Part shown: in pieces, positions 1-12,819 of the stretch
Position numbering within the stretch: the first letter of the stretch is position 1
How the letters are laid out: each line of letters starts with the position of its first letter
From: Gnetum montanum
Taxonomy: Eukaryota; Streptophyta; Gnetopsida; Gnetales; Gnetaceae
DNA length: 64,000 nt
Direction of reading: 5' to 3'
NCBI GenBank assembly: GCA_015680685.1
Contig: MNCI01005801.1
Coordinates: 93,605 to 157,604, forward strand
Notes under the pieces: generated by a model
Told to the model about the DNA's origin: nothing
Database searches by the model: none
What the model saw: only the letters and a program-made list of their open reading frames with translations
Made by a program: the position numbers and the translations under genes

Positions 1-1659
1 AATGGATTGAAACAAAAACATTTCTTAAAAACGAATCAAACCAAAATTGGCATAAGGAAACTTCCCTCTTTTACAAAGAATTAGACTCAACAAGTATAAT
101 CACTATAATATGCTTTATAATATCATAAAGCCAACAATGCATTAAGAATTTTTTATTTATATTTATAATTAATTAAGTTTATCCTTGTACACTACCTACG
201 CAATGTTTATGGCATATCGACCTACAGACACGGAAAGATTCTTGTACCTGATTTTCAATGTAATCAAATGGTTTACGCTTTTCCCATAGCAACGTCAAAA
301 GTTCAATAAAAATACCTTTGGTGACCATCACAACAAATTGAGGATTGGATTGGAGTGAAGTATATTTGTAAAAGTCAAGTCAGGGTCACCTCAAAATGAC
401 TTTTACTGTTATTCTTTTGGAATGGTGAATGTCTAATAAGGTGCCAGGAGTAACTAGTATAGTAAATTATTATTTATGATATATTAAAAGTGGAGCAGAT
501 TCATCTTAATGTTTGAGTCGTTGGCCAACAATGGCCTAAATGGTTCAAGCACGACACTTTTATTCTCCTTGGTTGCGAAAGTTATAGAATGGATCAATGT
601 CATATCTTTCAAAGATTAAAAATGGATGATAGCATGTGCAAGAGAGGTACATGAATTTTTGGACATTTTAATGTAGTGTTCTTAATCAAAAAGTTAAGTG
701 CTTAACCTTGTCATGTTTTCTTTAATGAGAATTGGATTTGAATGGTAAGGCAACTTCAAGGATACTAAGACCAATGACTTGGCTTAGATATTGTATAGGA
801 GGTAAAAGATAAATAACTTTACTTCCACAGAGTGAAGTGATGTTATAGGATAAATTTAATGATGACATTGAATGAAAGGGATATCAAAATTAATAGATTT
901 TTATCGTTAAATCTTCTTAATGGTTACAATATTCAATGATCATTTTGAACCATGCTTATGTTTTCAAGAATATAAAAAGAATTTTCAATGCCATATTAAT
1001 AGGTAGAATAGTGGTATGCACTAGGAATAATAAGTAAAAGGTTCAAGAGTTAAATTTTGTTTCTTTTCAAAATTTCATTATAATTATGAAAATACACTTC
1101 GAAATTTTCATGCATGCTCCACTATGCAAGATGTTGTATACATGCTTATCATGCATGATGCTAAATAACAATTATGGGTTCCTAAGGAGGATCTTAGCTT
1201 ATGTGAACAAGACCTTGTTGGGTTGGTTAGAGAATGTGATTTGTGGTTCCAAGTGATTTTGTTAATGTAGTATGTGTCAACAACGCATTGCTTAGTTGGT
1301 TAGAGGATATGGTTTGTGGTAGCAAGTCATAAATTACATGCCTAGGATATGTATAGTCATTTAGTTGTAGTACCCAGCATCCAAATAACACTAATTGCCA
1401 CTTCCCTCCTTAATTTAATGGTTAAAACTTTGATCCCCAACCCCAATGTCTTTAAAGTATTAAGTTTGTTTACACTTGATTTGATAATCTTCGGAAAAGC
1501 ATTGCATCTTTATGATTTCTTGTAAAAAGGAATAATATAAAAAATGTACACGTTAAAGTGTTAAAAAGAAAGTAAATTATGAAGGTAAAATAAATACTAG
1601 TAAATTAAAAATAGGGAAGGATACTTAGATTGAAAAATATTAAGAAGAAGCTCTAAGAA
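1..1659. repeat. Long direct repeat, copy 1 (non-coding)
   Basis: This AT-rich stretch matches 62171-63808 almost base for base, with scattered substitutions and small indels (roughly nine of ten bases by eye). I see no open frame of note and no TG...CA termini, so I do not call it an LTR. It contains a short internal duplication near 1210-1325, where the phrase around 'gttggttagag' recurs. Copy 1 starts at the window edge and may extend to the left. After position 1659 the two copies part because copy 2 is interrupted by the inverted LTR at 63809. It may be a segmental duplication or two members of an unclassified repeat family. Confidence 0.85.
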
Positions 1660-1718
1660 TGCATACTACAAGCTAAGTTGAGGTTTACTGAGGTACGTTA
1701 CTTTGAGGAGAAGAGATT

Positions 1719-2762
1719 TGATGAGACGCAATATCATGGCCGTCGCGATATCGCATCCCATGCGATATCGTGTATGCGATATTGTGTCGTCCCCTACAAT
1801 ATCGCGTACGCGATATCGCGGTCCGCCACCAAATCTATAAATAGGAGGTGACACTCTCCTTATTTCCCATCTTGGTCTAGAAGTAGGGAAACTCTGGTAG
1901 TTTGATCACTCCAAAGATAGAATATTTTCCATGTGCCCACAGTAGGAGTCCCCAAGTGAACGGATCTTTATTCGAGCAACATTATACCTGAACACAAGTT
2001 GTGTATGGCAATATAGATGAATTTGATTGGATAAACCTTGCAGTGCATGGAATAAGATTTTATTTAATTGCTATTTATTGCTTTCCCAAAATGCGATATG
2101 AGTACAACTTGATTACGAGCATCTAAGGATGTGTACGGTTAGTCAAGGAATCGGCTGCTCGTCGCATGCAGTATGAGTACGACTTGATTATAAGCATCTC
2201 GTGTGACTACTTGGTAGCCCAGTGGCGTATCCAGGATCTACGCTTGGTAATCCCAGTGGTAGTCGTGCACGGCGGATGTGTATGGTTAGTCAAGGAATTG
2301 GCTGCTCATCACACTTAGGCTAGATAGATTCTCTCTACCCTTTCCTTCTAGTTAAGTGCCTCAATACGACCACTTCGAGCATGTGTGTTATGTGTGGTGA
2401 TCCTAGTAACGATTAGCGTTTGGTAGCCATAGTTGCATCAGTTCATGGTGTGTACAGTAAGTGGGAATGGATGCTGACGCTAGTTAATTTAGACTTAGGA
2501 CATTATTTAGAGTTAGTTAGCTTTCTCAACCCTTCACCTCATAGCATAGGAGATAAAACCAAAAAAGACCATAAAAATCTTATACCTCGGACTTACTTAA
2601 CCATACACCGCAACAACAACAAGTAAGTCTGGGAAGACAACGAATGATTAACCCCAAGTGTTCGATGAGGCGTGTAGGCATTTAGTCTGCGAAGTTTGAT
2701 CGGATCGTGCGTGCTACACTCGTTTCGTATGGTTGAGTGTAGGGGTACCTCGCCACTCATCA
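1719..2762 (+). repeat. E1 5' LTR
   Basis: This LTR is 1044 bp, with 7-bp terminal inverted repeats TGATGAG/CTCATCA. U3 carries several GATATCGCG/CGCGATATC palindromes at about 1743-1826, followed by a TATA box (ctataaata) at about 1835-1843. Further in are repeats of a module beginning 'gagtacgacttgatta', at about 2098-2210 and again after 2265. The same module arrangement recurs in the LTR piece at 4671-5567 and, in part, in E2 and E3. Confidence 0.92.
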
Positions 2763-2781
2763 TTGGCACCGTTGCCAAGGA
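2763..2781 (+). other. E1 primer-binding site, tRNA-Asp type
   Basis: Immediately after the LTR comes ttggcaccgttgccaagga. This resembles the complement of the plant tRNA-Asp 3' end (TGGCGCCGTTGCCGGGGA) with a few transitions. E3 has a better copy at 51540-51558. Use of tRNA-Asp is typical of the Athila/Tat branch of Ty3/gypsy. Confidence 0.82.
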
Positions 2782-2902
2782 CTAAGTGTTTGTGCGCCAA
2801 ATAGAACATAAGGGATATCACTCACATCGTTGTGAGCCTTAACAAACCTTCGGGTTAATCAATAGAAAAATTATATAATGGTAAATTAGCACACCGATAA
2901 AA

Positions 2903-4671
2903 ATTCTTTCTTCTCATAAGAGCAACTCACCACCTAAGGAACACACACGAGACAGTCGGCAAGAAAAAACACCTAACCAAAATCAGCCAAGTCCTAAACA
3001 ATATAAGATGACAAATACTCATCCCGATGAGTATATTCTTAATTTTACTTTTATTATCTATCAAGATGAACAGCTGCGATGGAGAGATTTGCAAGGTAAC
3101 ATCGTGTTACCCCCAGATCATTCAATCTCTTGCATGCTTTTTCGTGCCTTGGCACAAATTGGCATGCAAGAACTATATGCTGAATACGTTGCGGAATATT
3201 TTGACATGAGGGATTATTATCCCACAGATGCCCAATGTATGAGAGACTTAAGACAGGAGAGTCAACATGCACTCTTGAAGGGCAAGGTCCCGCACGTCCT
3301 TAGCCAAATAGGAGATGAAGAACCCCTTATCATGGGTTCTTTAACAAATGAAGTTCCCCCTCCTAATGATGGTGAGGAGGCTGGGTATCAGAATCTACGA
3401 TCAACGATACATATCCCTAGTTTTGATGCTCATGAACACCAACTGTTCATAGAGGAAACAACCACTTATGCGAATGATGGACACTTAGATCGTCACCACG
3501 ATCAGGGCCGTAGCAGCCGAAGAGAAGGCAAGAAACATCATCATGGCAGTGGTTCCCCTTCTTCTTCCCCTTCTTGCCATCACTCACCCTCTCCTTCCAC
3601 ATCTGGGCATAGCCACCATGAACATAAAGGTGAGGATAAAAGTAAGAAAGACGAAAGACCTCGACGGAAAAGTCGAGAAAGAGGACAAGGGCAAGGATAT
3701 ATGGAGAGTAGGGAAGAACGCATACATCATAGGCATCATGAAAGAGACGATCATGACAAGCCCCTACTTGCAACCCAAAGTATGCTTGACATAACTGAGG
3801 CAGATAGGATTCCCACAAGGCATTTGAAAGATAGTCGGATCAAACGATTAGACATGAACAATATCCCATGATTTGAAGGGGGATACAGTGCTGATCCGCA
3901 AAATCATTTATAGGCATTCCACGATGCCTGTGCCTTGCAGAATATAGAAAACAAGTGGCAAAAACTTAAGTTGTTCCCAAGGACACTCACCAAAGAAGCA
4001 GAGAGCTGGTACCAGTCCTTAGAACCGGAAACCATCAGGAGGTGGAGTACGATGCTAGAACTGTTTAACAAAAAGTATCAAACGTACTCCAGAGTGTCCA
4101 ATTTGCGTAAACAGATCCAAGGCTGGAACCAAGATCATCACAAACCCTTCGATGCTACCATGGCCTGCTATTACACATTGTTACATCGTTGCCTAGGCCA
4201 TGGGTACGCTTAGCGAGATCAACTTCGCCACATCGAGGATGGGATAAGGCATGAAACTAGAAGAACCCTTGGGACTTATGCTCAAGGGCGATTATCAAAA
4301 CTTAGAGCCCATGAAATACAAAGCTTGTTGGAGCAAGTAGCAAATGAAGAAGGTGAGCTACGCAAAAGAGAAAGTGCAGAAGAGTATATCCGCAATCCCT
4401 CCCTTCGAAAGAAGGAAGTGAAATTTTGTGATGAAGAGGATGAGTCACCAATCGAAGAGTTGGTGAACAGGAAAACCTTGCCGATCCAAAAATTAACAAC
4501 AGAAATAGCAGCTAAGGTAGATGACATATGGAGTTCCTTAGACTCTAAAATTGAAACTGTCTTAAAAATTGTAGAAGAGTCTAAGGTAGAACAAAGTAGT
4601 GACAAAGGTAAGAAAAAGTGGAGAGATTTAGGCCCTGCACATAACAAGGGTAAGGAAAAAATCACTAACTC
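2903..4671 (+). pseudogene. gag: E1 gag pseudogene
   Basis: The reading frame matches the gag of E3. The start codon used in E3 (51681) is ATT here (2903-2905), so translation could at best begin at the internal ATG at 3008. The N-terminal third is a novel, charged region with a His/Ser-rich stretch (codons around 3530-3640). The retrotransposon Gag core lies at about 3930-4340, with motifs such as ESWYQSL and LRKQIQGW. In-frame stops occur at 3869 (TGA, where E3 has CGA), near 3911 (TAG, E3 CAG) and at 4211 (TAG, E3 CAA). The frame is otherwise colinear to about 4670, where it is fused to LTR sequence, so the zinc knuckle and all of pol are missing. Confidence 0.85.
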
Positions 4672-5567
4672 CCATCCTGGTCTAGAAGTAGGAAAACTCT
4701 GGCAGTTTGATCACTCCAGAGATAGAATATTTTCCATGTGCCCACAGTAGGAGTCCCCAAGTGAACGGATCTTTATTCGAGCAACATTGTACCTGAAAAA
4801 AAGTTGTGTATGACAATAAAGATGAACTTGATTGGATAAACCTTGCAGTGCATGGAATAGGATTTTATTTAATTACTATTTATTGCTTTCTTAGAATGCG
4901 GTACGAGTACGACTTGATTACAAGCATCTAAGGATGTGTACGGTTAGTCAAGAAATCGGCTGCTCGTTGCATGTGGTATGAGTATGACTTGATTACGAGC
5001 ATCTCGTGCGACTACTTGGTAACCCAGTGGAGTATCCAGGATCTATGCTTGGTAATCCTAGTGGTAGTCATGCACAGTGGATGTGTATGGTTAGTCAAGG
5101 AATCGGCTGCTCATCGCACTTAGGCTAGATAGATTCTCTTAACCCTTTCCTCTTAGTTAAGTGCCTCAGTACGACCACTTCGAGCACATGCGTTACGTGT
5201 GGTGATCCTAGTAACGATTAGCGTTTGGTAGCCACAGTTGCATCGGTTCAGGGTGTGTACGGTAAGTGGGAACGGATGCTGATGCTAGTTAATTTAGACT
5301 TAGGACATTAGTTAGAGTTAGTTAGCTTTCTCAACCCTTCACCTCATAGCATAGGAGATAAAACCAGAAAAGACCATAAAAATCTTATACCTCAGACTTA
5401 CTTAACCATACACCGTGACAACAACAAGTAAGTTTGGGAAGACAATGAATGATTAACCCCAAGTCTTCCATGGGGCGTGTAGGCATTTAGTCTGCGGAGT
5501 TTGACTGGATTACACGTGTTATGCTTGTTTTATATGGTTGAGTGTAGGGGTACCTCGCCACTTATCA
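4671..5567 (+). repeat. E1 3' LTR, lacking its U3 start
   Basis: From 'cccatcctgg' onward the sequence follows the 5' LTR from about position 1867 to its end. The first 150 bp or so, including the CpG palindromes and the TATA box, are absent. The junction with gag falls in a shared tcccat-like string, as expected of a microhomology-mediated deletion. The end reads CTTATCA instead of CTCATCA. Confidence 0.88.
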
Positions 5568-8500
5568 AGGTTGAACCAAAATGCTCTTTTAAGTTTAAAT
5601 TAAGGATGATAGAGTAAAAGTAGTGTTGAGCTCAACCTTGCCCATGCCAAGCATGGGGCCATAATCAACTATACTTTGAAAAAGAAAAAATATATTAGCC
5701 TATGGGAGTTGAAGTCTCGTAAATCACTCTATCAATTAAACATACATGTGCTATTCAAATTTGACCTTTCTCAACAATATCATATTGGAACCTTAAAGTT
5801 TTTGAATTTTACTATACCAAATGTTCCACTTCATGTCACATTAGTTCATCTAAAGGTTTGCATGTATAAATTGTAATAAGGTTGGAAATGATGACCATGG
5901 TACTTATGGAAGGAAAATCAATTCACATCTAAATTTAAACATTGCCTTTCAAACATCAATTTGCTTAGTATTGTGTATGCTTTATAGGCTATATTATATG
6001 AGCATCATAAATATAATCTACAGGAATTAGTAAGTATGATTTTAATTTATTAGTAAAAAGTTGTCACAAAGGTCACAAAGCAAGAAACAAAAAAAATTTG
6101 AAAATTTGCTTATCAAAATAGAAACTATTTCTTTTAAATAATTACCAAACTAAGTTCAATGAAATATAGCAATAAATAATAACTTTATAAATACCTTCAA
6201 TATATTAAAAATACGAAATACAAATGTGAATCCTCCTATGCAAAGAAGTGCTAATAACTTGTTTTTGCATGAGATTGACGATGCTTTCATGCCATGTTAA
6301 GCCATTAATTTTTAAAAATGAAAACCTAAGTTACCAACGAATGATAAAAGGATTCAATGGAAATTGATAAGGTTAATTAATAATTTTGGCTTTATTTTAG
6401 AACCCCTTTCCATCACTTCCTATGCTAATTGTAATGGTTAACAATAACATTGTGTCTCACTATCTTACGTACCTTTTTCGATAATGGTTGAAAACCCTGT
6501 ATTCTCTATCGTCCACCATTATTATTCCTTACTTTTCTTACCAATTTCTCTCTAACTCGAATTTCTCTCCAACTCGATAATTTTGGTGTTCTCCCTCATT
6601 CCACAATTGTTAGGTTTAGCATGTATCAGTAACAAGAATTACCGAGAGACATCACAATGACAAAAGGTGGTAGATGTTACACGGGAGTAGGGCAGCCGTT
6701 GTGGGGCGCGTGATGAACGGCAGTTGGCAAATAGAGGGTGACTTCTTCTCCTGGAGGCTGCTATGAACAAGGGAGGGGCAAAAAGGAAGGAAGGAGACAG
6801 AACCTGCAGCCAGTAAGGGGTAGAGCCGTTTCTTTGACAATCAGGGCCTTCTCTCTCCATGCGCAGATGGTAGAAAATGACAGGCGTAGGGTTCCTGTGA
6901 TCGCTAGTACTCTCACAGGTAGGCGACACCGACAACAGGACAACAGGCTCGTGAGATGCACGACTAACGTGAAAATAGCAGAGGTCAGCTTGACAGCAAC
7001 TCGACTAGGGCCTCTTCAGAGATGAATAGGTGGCCGACTGTGGGGCGCACGCAGGTCATGCAGGGCAGAAAATGACAGAAGTACGGTGCTACACAGTTGT
7101 AGCTTGCATGTCCATTAGTAACAAATGGCATTTTTTCTATTTTTTTCTCTTTCAACCGATAGAACTCTTTCTCTCTGCCCGTAAATAGAAACCCGGCAAA
7201 GACAGGCTACATGCACAGGCAGCACAAATGGCAACAGGCAGCACAAATGGCAACAACACCGTTCTCTCTCTTTTCCTACATTTTGACAAACAACTACTCC
7301 ATCCCAAAAATGGCAGCTAAAATGGCATGAACATCTTTTTTGTTCTTTGTTTCTTTGCTTTTAAATAGTAGATGTCCTCTCTCAATGGAGAATCAGCGGT
7401 GAATGCCACAAAAGATGGCAGATGGTAGTATTTCTCCGATGTGCACCGATCTCACACAGGAAGACAATGAGTAAGTGATAGTGGTGACCACATCAAGGTG
7501 ACAAACAACTTTTATGTTTCATTTTCTTTGTCATGTGCACAAGGATGCAAAAATGAAATGTGACCCTAGTAGTCACGTTTCTCTTCCTCTATCCATCTTA
7601 TGTATGTGGAATCCATCTTCCCTTTCCCCCATCCACTAGCACTTAAGAGCAGCATTGCAGCAGTATCCACAACGGACTGACAATGATAGCAATGATAGGC
7701 GGCGAAAGAAAATTTGCATTTTTACTTTGGATTACTTTTTGTACTCTTAAAAATTGTACAAATATTCAATTTAAATTTTCAACTATTTTGCTTGATTCAT
7801 TATTTTCAAAACATCACATAACCTTCTCCAGGTGAAACTATTTCTAGGTTTCCATACCCATATAGGAGGTGCCCTAGGCGATAATATCCTAAATCTAGTT
7901 TTTGGATGTTGGCATGTCCAAAATTTATGCATCAACAAGTAGATGTTGATAAGATTACAATAAATACATAAATGCATAAGGTATCTCAGAATGCTAGGCA
8001 GGGATAAACATGGACTCACAATTGACTTTGGAGTAATGCAGAAGGTAGAGACATTAAAAAATAGAAAATCATGAGCATGCTTGAGAAGACTTGGAGATTT
8101 TTTGTTTTCATGAGAAAGAATTTACTATTGTTTACTTTTAAAACTTTTTATAATGTTTTCTAAATTTGGAGTGTTAACTTGGCAACACTACCTCATAATA
8201 TCCTAGCTATCTTCCATGGTTACCCATCTTATACCGATCATAATTTTAAATTATTCCTATTAGCTTTTAGAATGGCAACTTTTTTTTACACTAAACAAAC
8301 CATTTTAATTTTCCTGACTAAATTTCAATGGAGTCAGTTATTTTCATTTCATCTTTGGGTTGTATGCCTTCCTCACTTGGAAAGTTTGTGACTACCTTGA
8401 AACCGCGTATGCCTGAGTTTACATTCATTTTTCTTTGAATTTGAAGGTATATTTAGCTGAAATTATGTTACTATGTAAGGTATAAAGGTTGAAACACCCT

Positions 8501-11500
8501 GCTGAATTAGCTTTATTTCACAATCCTTAATGCATTAAAAAATAAGGTGTTAAATTATGGATGAGAGGTCTTGCTTAGTAGCTCTATGTCACAGGTTCCA
8601 TTTCAGTAAACAACATTGCATTATGAATTTTTTAAAAAGTTGAGTTTCATATAAACATGATGTAGTCAGACATTTGGCTTCTGACTCGGATTCAAACGAG
8701 GTGCGTCTCAAAAACCCCGGGCATAGACAATACAGGGCATAGACAATACAGAGCAATTGTGGTGCCATACGATATGTCAAATCCCAATCCGAATGCCTAC
8801 CACAACATATTTTGATCAATTCAATTGCTCTTCTTTGCCTCTGTTGCGGAATCCTTTAGCTTGGATTTATTCTCTTATTTCAATGGCTTGCAGACTTCTA
8901 AATTTTACCATGGTTTTCATATTTCTAAATTTACCATGAGTAAATGCATACATGGCATTACATGCCACATAAAATCACAAGCAGCTTTAGACAGTCAACA
9001 AACAAGCAAGTTGAAACATGCAGCATCCGGATGAAAATTCACAAGCATAAACAACAATACAGATGCTGCCTATATCTTACCATAATGATATTTAAATAAT
9101 GATGATGAGAGAGTGGAACGTGGTGCCGTGTGATAAGGTATAATTGGCATGAGGGATGTTTGGTCCATAAATGGTCTACGTTGAATGAGATGTGGAATAA
9201 CAGATAACAATAAACTATGATCGTTGAATGCGAGCAATATACACAAAGTAGTGAGAATAAAGTGGGCTTTGCCTGCAATAAAATTAAGACTTGAAATAAA
9301 GCGAGGTTATTGGAAAAGACTTCCACATTTATTTCCAAAAAACTCTAATGCTCTTCTCTGTGTATGATGAAGAAGATTATCTACTGGATTTATTTGTTTG
9401 TCTTTTTAGATTTTGGGACGACTCCTTAAACCAGACTTATCACACAAGTAGGTCGAATTCAACCCAGCAAATTTTAAGTTAAAGGTGATGCAATAAAGAG
9501 GAATTTTCACGTACTCCACTGGATGGAAGAAAAGACGTTCTTAGGTTGCGGAAGTATTGCAAGAACGAAGTTATGAAATTCAAACTTTTGAGATAGTCAC
9601 AGTAAAAATTGTGTTAAAATAGTGTTTTTGGTGATAGATAAACAAACATCATCATCATAATTAAAGCTACTGCATACCACATTTCTGAGGTCGCCTCAAG
9701 TGAGTGTGATGCATTCCACTGTCAAAAACTTTGGCCTTCCAATGAGGGTCTTTGAATTTAAATATTGTATACTTGAAGTAATGGGGATTTGCTAAAATAA
9801 AAAAGAAAGGCAGGTTCTTAGAAGATTCATTAATCCATTTCATCGGTTGTCTTATACCAACTCATATATACAATTTAATTCTCACGATTTCTTCCTTACT
9901 TGTTAGAGAGGGTCTGCATTACATAAGCATCTCATATCCTTGCATTTGATCACAATGCTGTTACAAACTGATACACAGCATAGACAAGGAAGCCTGCAAG
10001 AGTGGTAAATATAAATTAAACTTTAGGAAGTAATCTCCAGATAAGGCCTAACGAGATACCTAACTTAAACATAAGATGCATACATAGACTAACGGCATAC
10101 TCTTTGACGGTATTATGTTACAGGTATAATTACAAACAGATTTGAAAATACAAGAGCAGCATCAACCAAAGTCTAGACTCTGGCTTTGGATTAATAGAAG
10201 AAGAAAGACAGACATTTAGCTTCTCAATTGGATTCAAGGAAGGTACGTTGCAAAGAATCGATGAATGAACTCCTAACAATAATACACAGCAATTGTGATG
10301 CATATGATATGCCAAGACCGAATGCAAATGCCAACAACATGACATTTGCTTCAATAATCTAACTATTCTCAATGTGGAGGCTGCCTTAGCTTGATTGGAT
10401 GCATTGCCGGTGGGAAACATTTATTTTTTGAGAAGCCACTTCCATTAAAGGTCTAGTTTCTACCCAAATCAGCGTTTTATTGGCAGAAGCTTGATAAGAT
10501 TTTGCAGCAACAGGAACTTTGATAAGCAAAATTAAATGCATTAATATAATTTGGTGTGCTGGTAGAGCATACATAATTTTTTTAAATTTCAAAGTTAAAA
10601 TCAAAGAACTTTTGAAGCTATAGAAATCAGTGTGGACAAAACATAGCGATTTGGATTATAATTTTCATTTTTGATACTAGTATTAGAATACTACTTTGAA
10701 ATATATTTATTTTTTTAAAAAAAATTCATTAAAATTTTAGACCATATTGTCTAAGTTGATAATATGATCCCAAAAGCAACTTCATTATGCTTAAGATCTT
10801 AAATTATTAATATAATATCTTTTTACATACTCATGAAAAGCCCCGAGTTTCGCTTATAAACTATATTTAATATTCCAAAATTGTCTTTCTAATAGTAGTT
10901 GCACATTATTTTTAATAAGAGTGGATTTGGAGTGACAAAGGTTGAAGACATCACTTACATGGAAAAGATTTGAATATAGTAGTTAGAGTAGGTCTTTATT
11001 TGTACAACTTTAGATGACAAGGTTTGCTTTATTTTAGGTTTATTTCATATTTTGTTTTATTTACATCAGCAATTGGTGTATTTTACATTTCTATTTCCTT
11101 CTTCTTTTTTTTGGTTCAAGAGAAAAGCATTGTACTTTTATTTTTATGTTATAAGGCCTATTTGACTGTGTGTATATTTATGTGACCTCTATGTTATTTC
11201 AATTCTATAAGGAATCATTATACATTGATTTATAGTAAAACTTAATAAATGAGTTCCATTTTCAGGGATTTTAGGAAGTTTTTTTAATAAATTCAAAGAT
11301 TTTACTTAGTTTCGAATTTTTGAAAGAAACTAAAAAGGTTTAGATTTTGTTGTTCACTAGCCTGTGCTCAGTTTTCAAAGTGTTTCTTTTTCTGATGCCA
11401 TGTGAACCTATCAAGGTATAAACTTTTTAAAAATGTTTTAATTAGATAACATTGAAAACAAATTCAGATGTCCCACTTAGCATTAATCTTCAAGATGTAA

Positions 11501-12815
11501 CTTAGTATTTGTAATGGAATTGAAAAGTTTGTATTGTTACAAATGTTTATTTAAAAAATAGATAGTTATATGTTAATGTACCAGTGTGTAAAAAACTATA
11601 TTTGAACTATTGTGTTGTAAAAAAGCATTGTTTTGCCTTGTTTATGGTTGTAACTTTCTGAAAAAATAGCGTAGCTTTTTGCTATTTTTTTACCCTTTGC
11701 ACTGAAGGGTTCTCCATGTAAATTCTGTTGTGTATATTTTATTGTTTTATCTATTTTATTTGCTATAATAGTTGGCTTTTAATATGCTTATCAAGAAGAT
11801 AATTATTATGAGGTATTTCTTGTATATCATTAAAATTGATTCATGTTCACCATTGGTAGTTCTATCTTTCGGGATTGAAATATTTATCAAGTTTTGGTTT
11901 ATTTAATCTTTTCAACTGAACTTGGTTGTAGTCCTTATATTTCATTCTATTATCTCCCTATGGAAAATTCTATTAAATCCTTTATTTATTCTACACTATG
12001 ACTAAGAGGTTCCTCTGTGCTTCTCACAACTTACAACATTCTAAGATATTTTACAAAACATGATCTTTTATTCCAAGATAATAAAAAGCAAAACCTATAA
12101 AAATGAAAAATAAATAAATAACAAAAAACATAATTAAGGAAGAGGTGTGAGACCCCTAACTACATCCCTAAAGGTCATAAAAGCAAAAATCTAACAAAAC
12201 CCCAAACAAAAATTTTTTTTTTAAAAAAAAGAATTAAGGAAGAGGTGTGAGACCCCAAAAAAATAACCAATTAAACTAAGCACAATCCTTAACTATATCC
12301 TCTATTGCTATGCATTACCCCTATACTCACTACCCCATCTATACATACTAATCACTAGGTTGCATACTCACTATCCCCTTCCCCATAGAAAAACTTCAAC
12401 ATGACATAGAACCTACAACAACCAATGAAACATTATTAACTAAACAACAAAAACCATGAGTAACCTATACCCTCTACACCTTATAACCTTTGTGAATTTA
12501 GATTTTTTTGGATTTCTTCAACAACATCAATGCTTTTATGGAAGCCAATTTCAAGGATTTTTGCAACATCTCTTCAATTTTAGGAATTTTTTAAAGGTTT
12601 TTTGCATTTCTGTGCATGATCCATGTACAAAACTTTAAATTATTGCAAATTTTTGAACAATTTGATAATTCTTCAATTTCTTCTCCGTTTAGGACTTTGA
12701 GGTGTTTCTTCAGTTTTAGGAATTTTTACAAAAGGAATGTTGGTAGAGAAGAGGATGGAATTAAATGTAACAACATGCAATAATGAAACTAAGATTAAAG
12801 ATTCATTAAGTTCAA
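5568..12815. other. AT-rich region without a recognised gene
   Basis: I see no convincing coding region. Four items stand out. (1) A patch at about 6640-7060 is clearly richer in G+C than its surroundings and holds an unrecognised 95-codon frame at 6738-7025. (2) 7840-7935 resembles 61745-61850. (3) 8640-8870 and 10170-10400 look like diverged copies of each other and may be exon or repeat remnants. (4) A 25-bp string ending 'gtgtgagacccc' occurs at about 12131 and again at 12232. The remainder, especially 10600-12130, is low-complexity AT-rich sequence. Confidence 0.6.
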
Positions 12816-12819
12816 AAAT

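Larger units (their letters stand above)
1719..5567 (+). mobile_element. E1: internally deleted Ty3/gypsy (Athila/Tat-like) LTR retrotransposon
   Basis: E1 has a complete 5' LTR, a tRNA-Asp primer-binding site, a gag pseudogene and a 3' LTR lacking its first 150 bp or so. The ends are TGATGAG and CTTATCA. The flanking 5-mers are AGATT on the left and AGGTT on the right, a target duplication with one mismatch. All of pol is missing, because gag runs straight into LTR sequence near 4671. E1 is closely related to E3 in the same window. It inserted after the 1.65-kb repeat was duplicated, since the other repeat copy lacks it. Confidence 0.9.

Noticed and set aside
3447-3818. 123-codon minus-strand frame opposite E1 gag (and its counterpart at 52224-52580)
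   Set aside because: It is the antisense shadow of the His/Ser-rich gag region. Its presence in both elements follows from homology.
6738-7025. 95-codon plus-strand frame in the GC-rich patch
   Set aside because: No recognisable domain, and a competing minus-strand frame of similar length. Not called as a gene.
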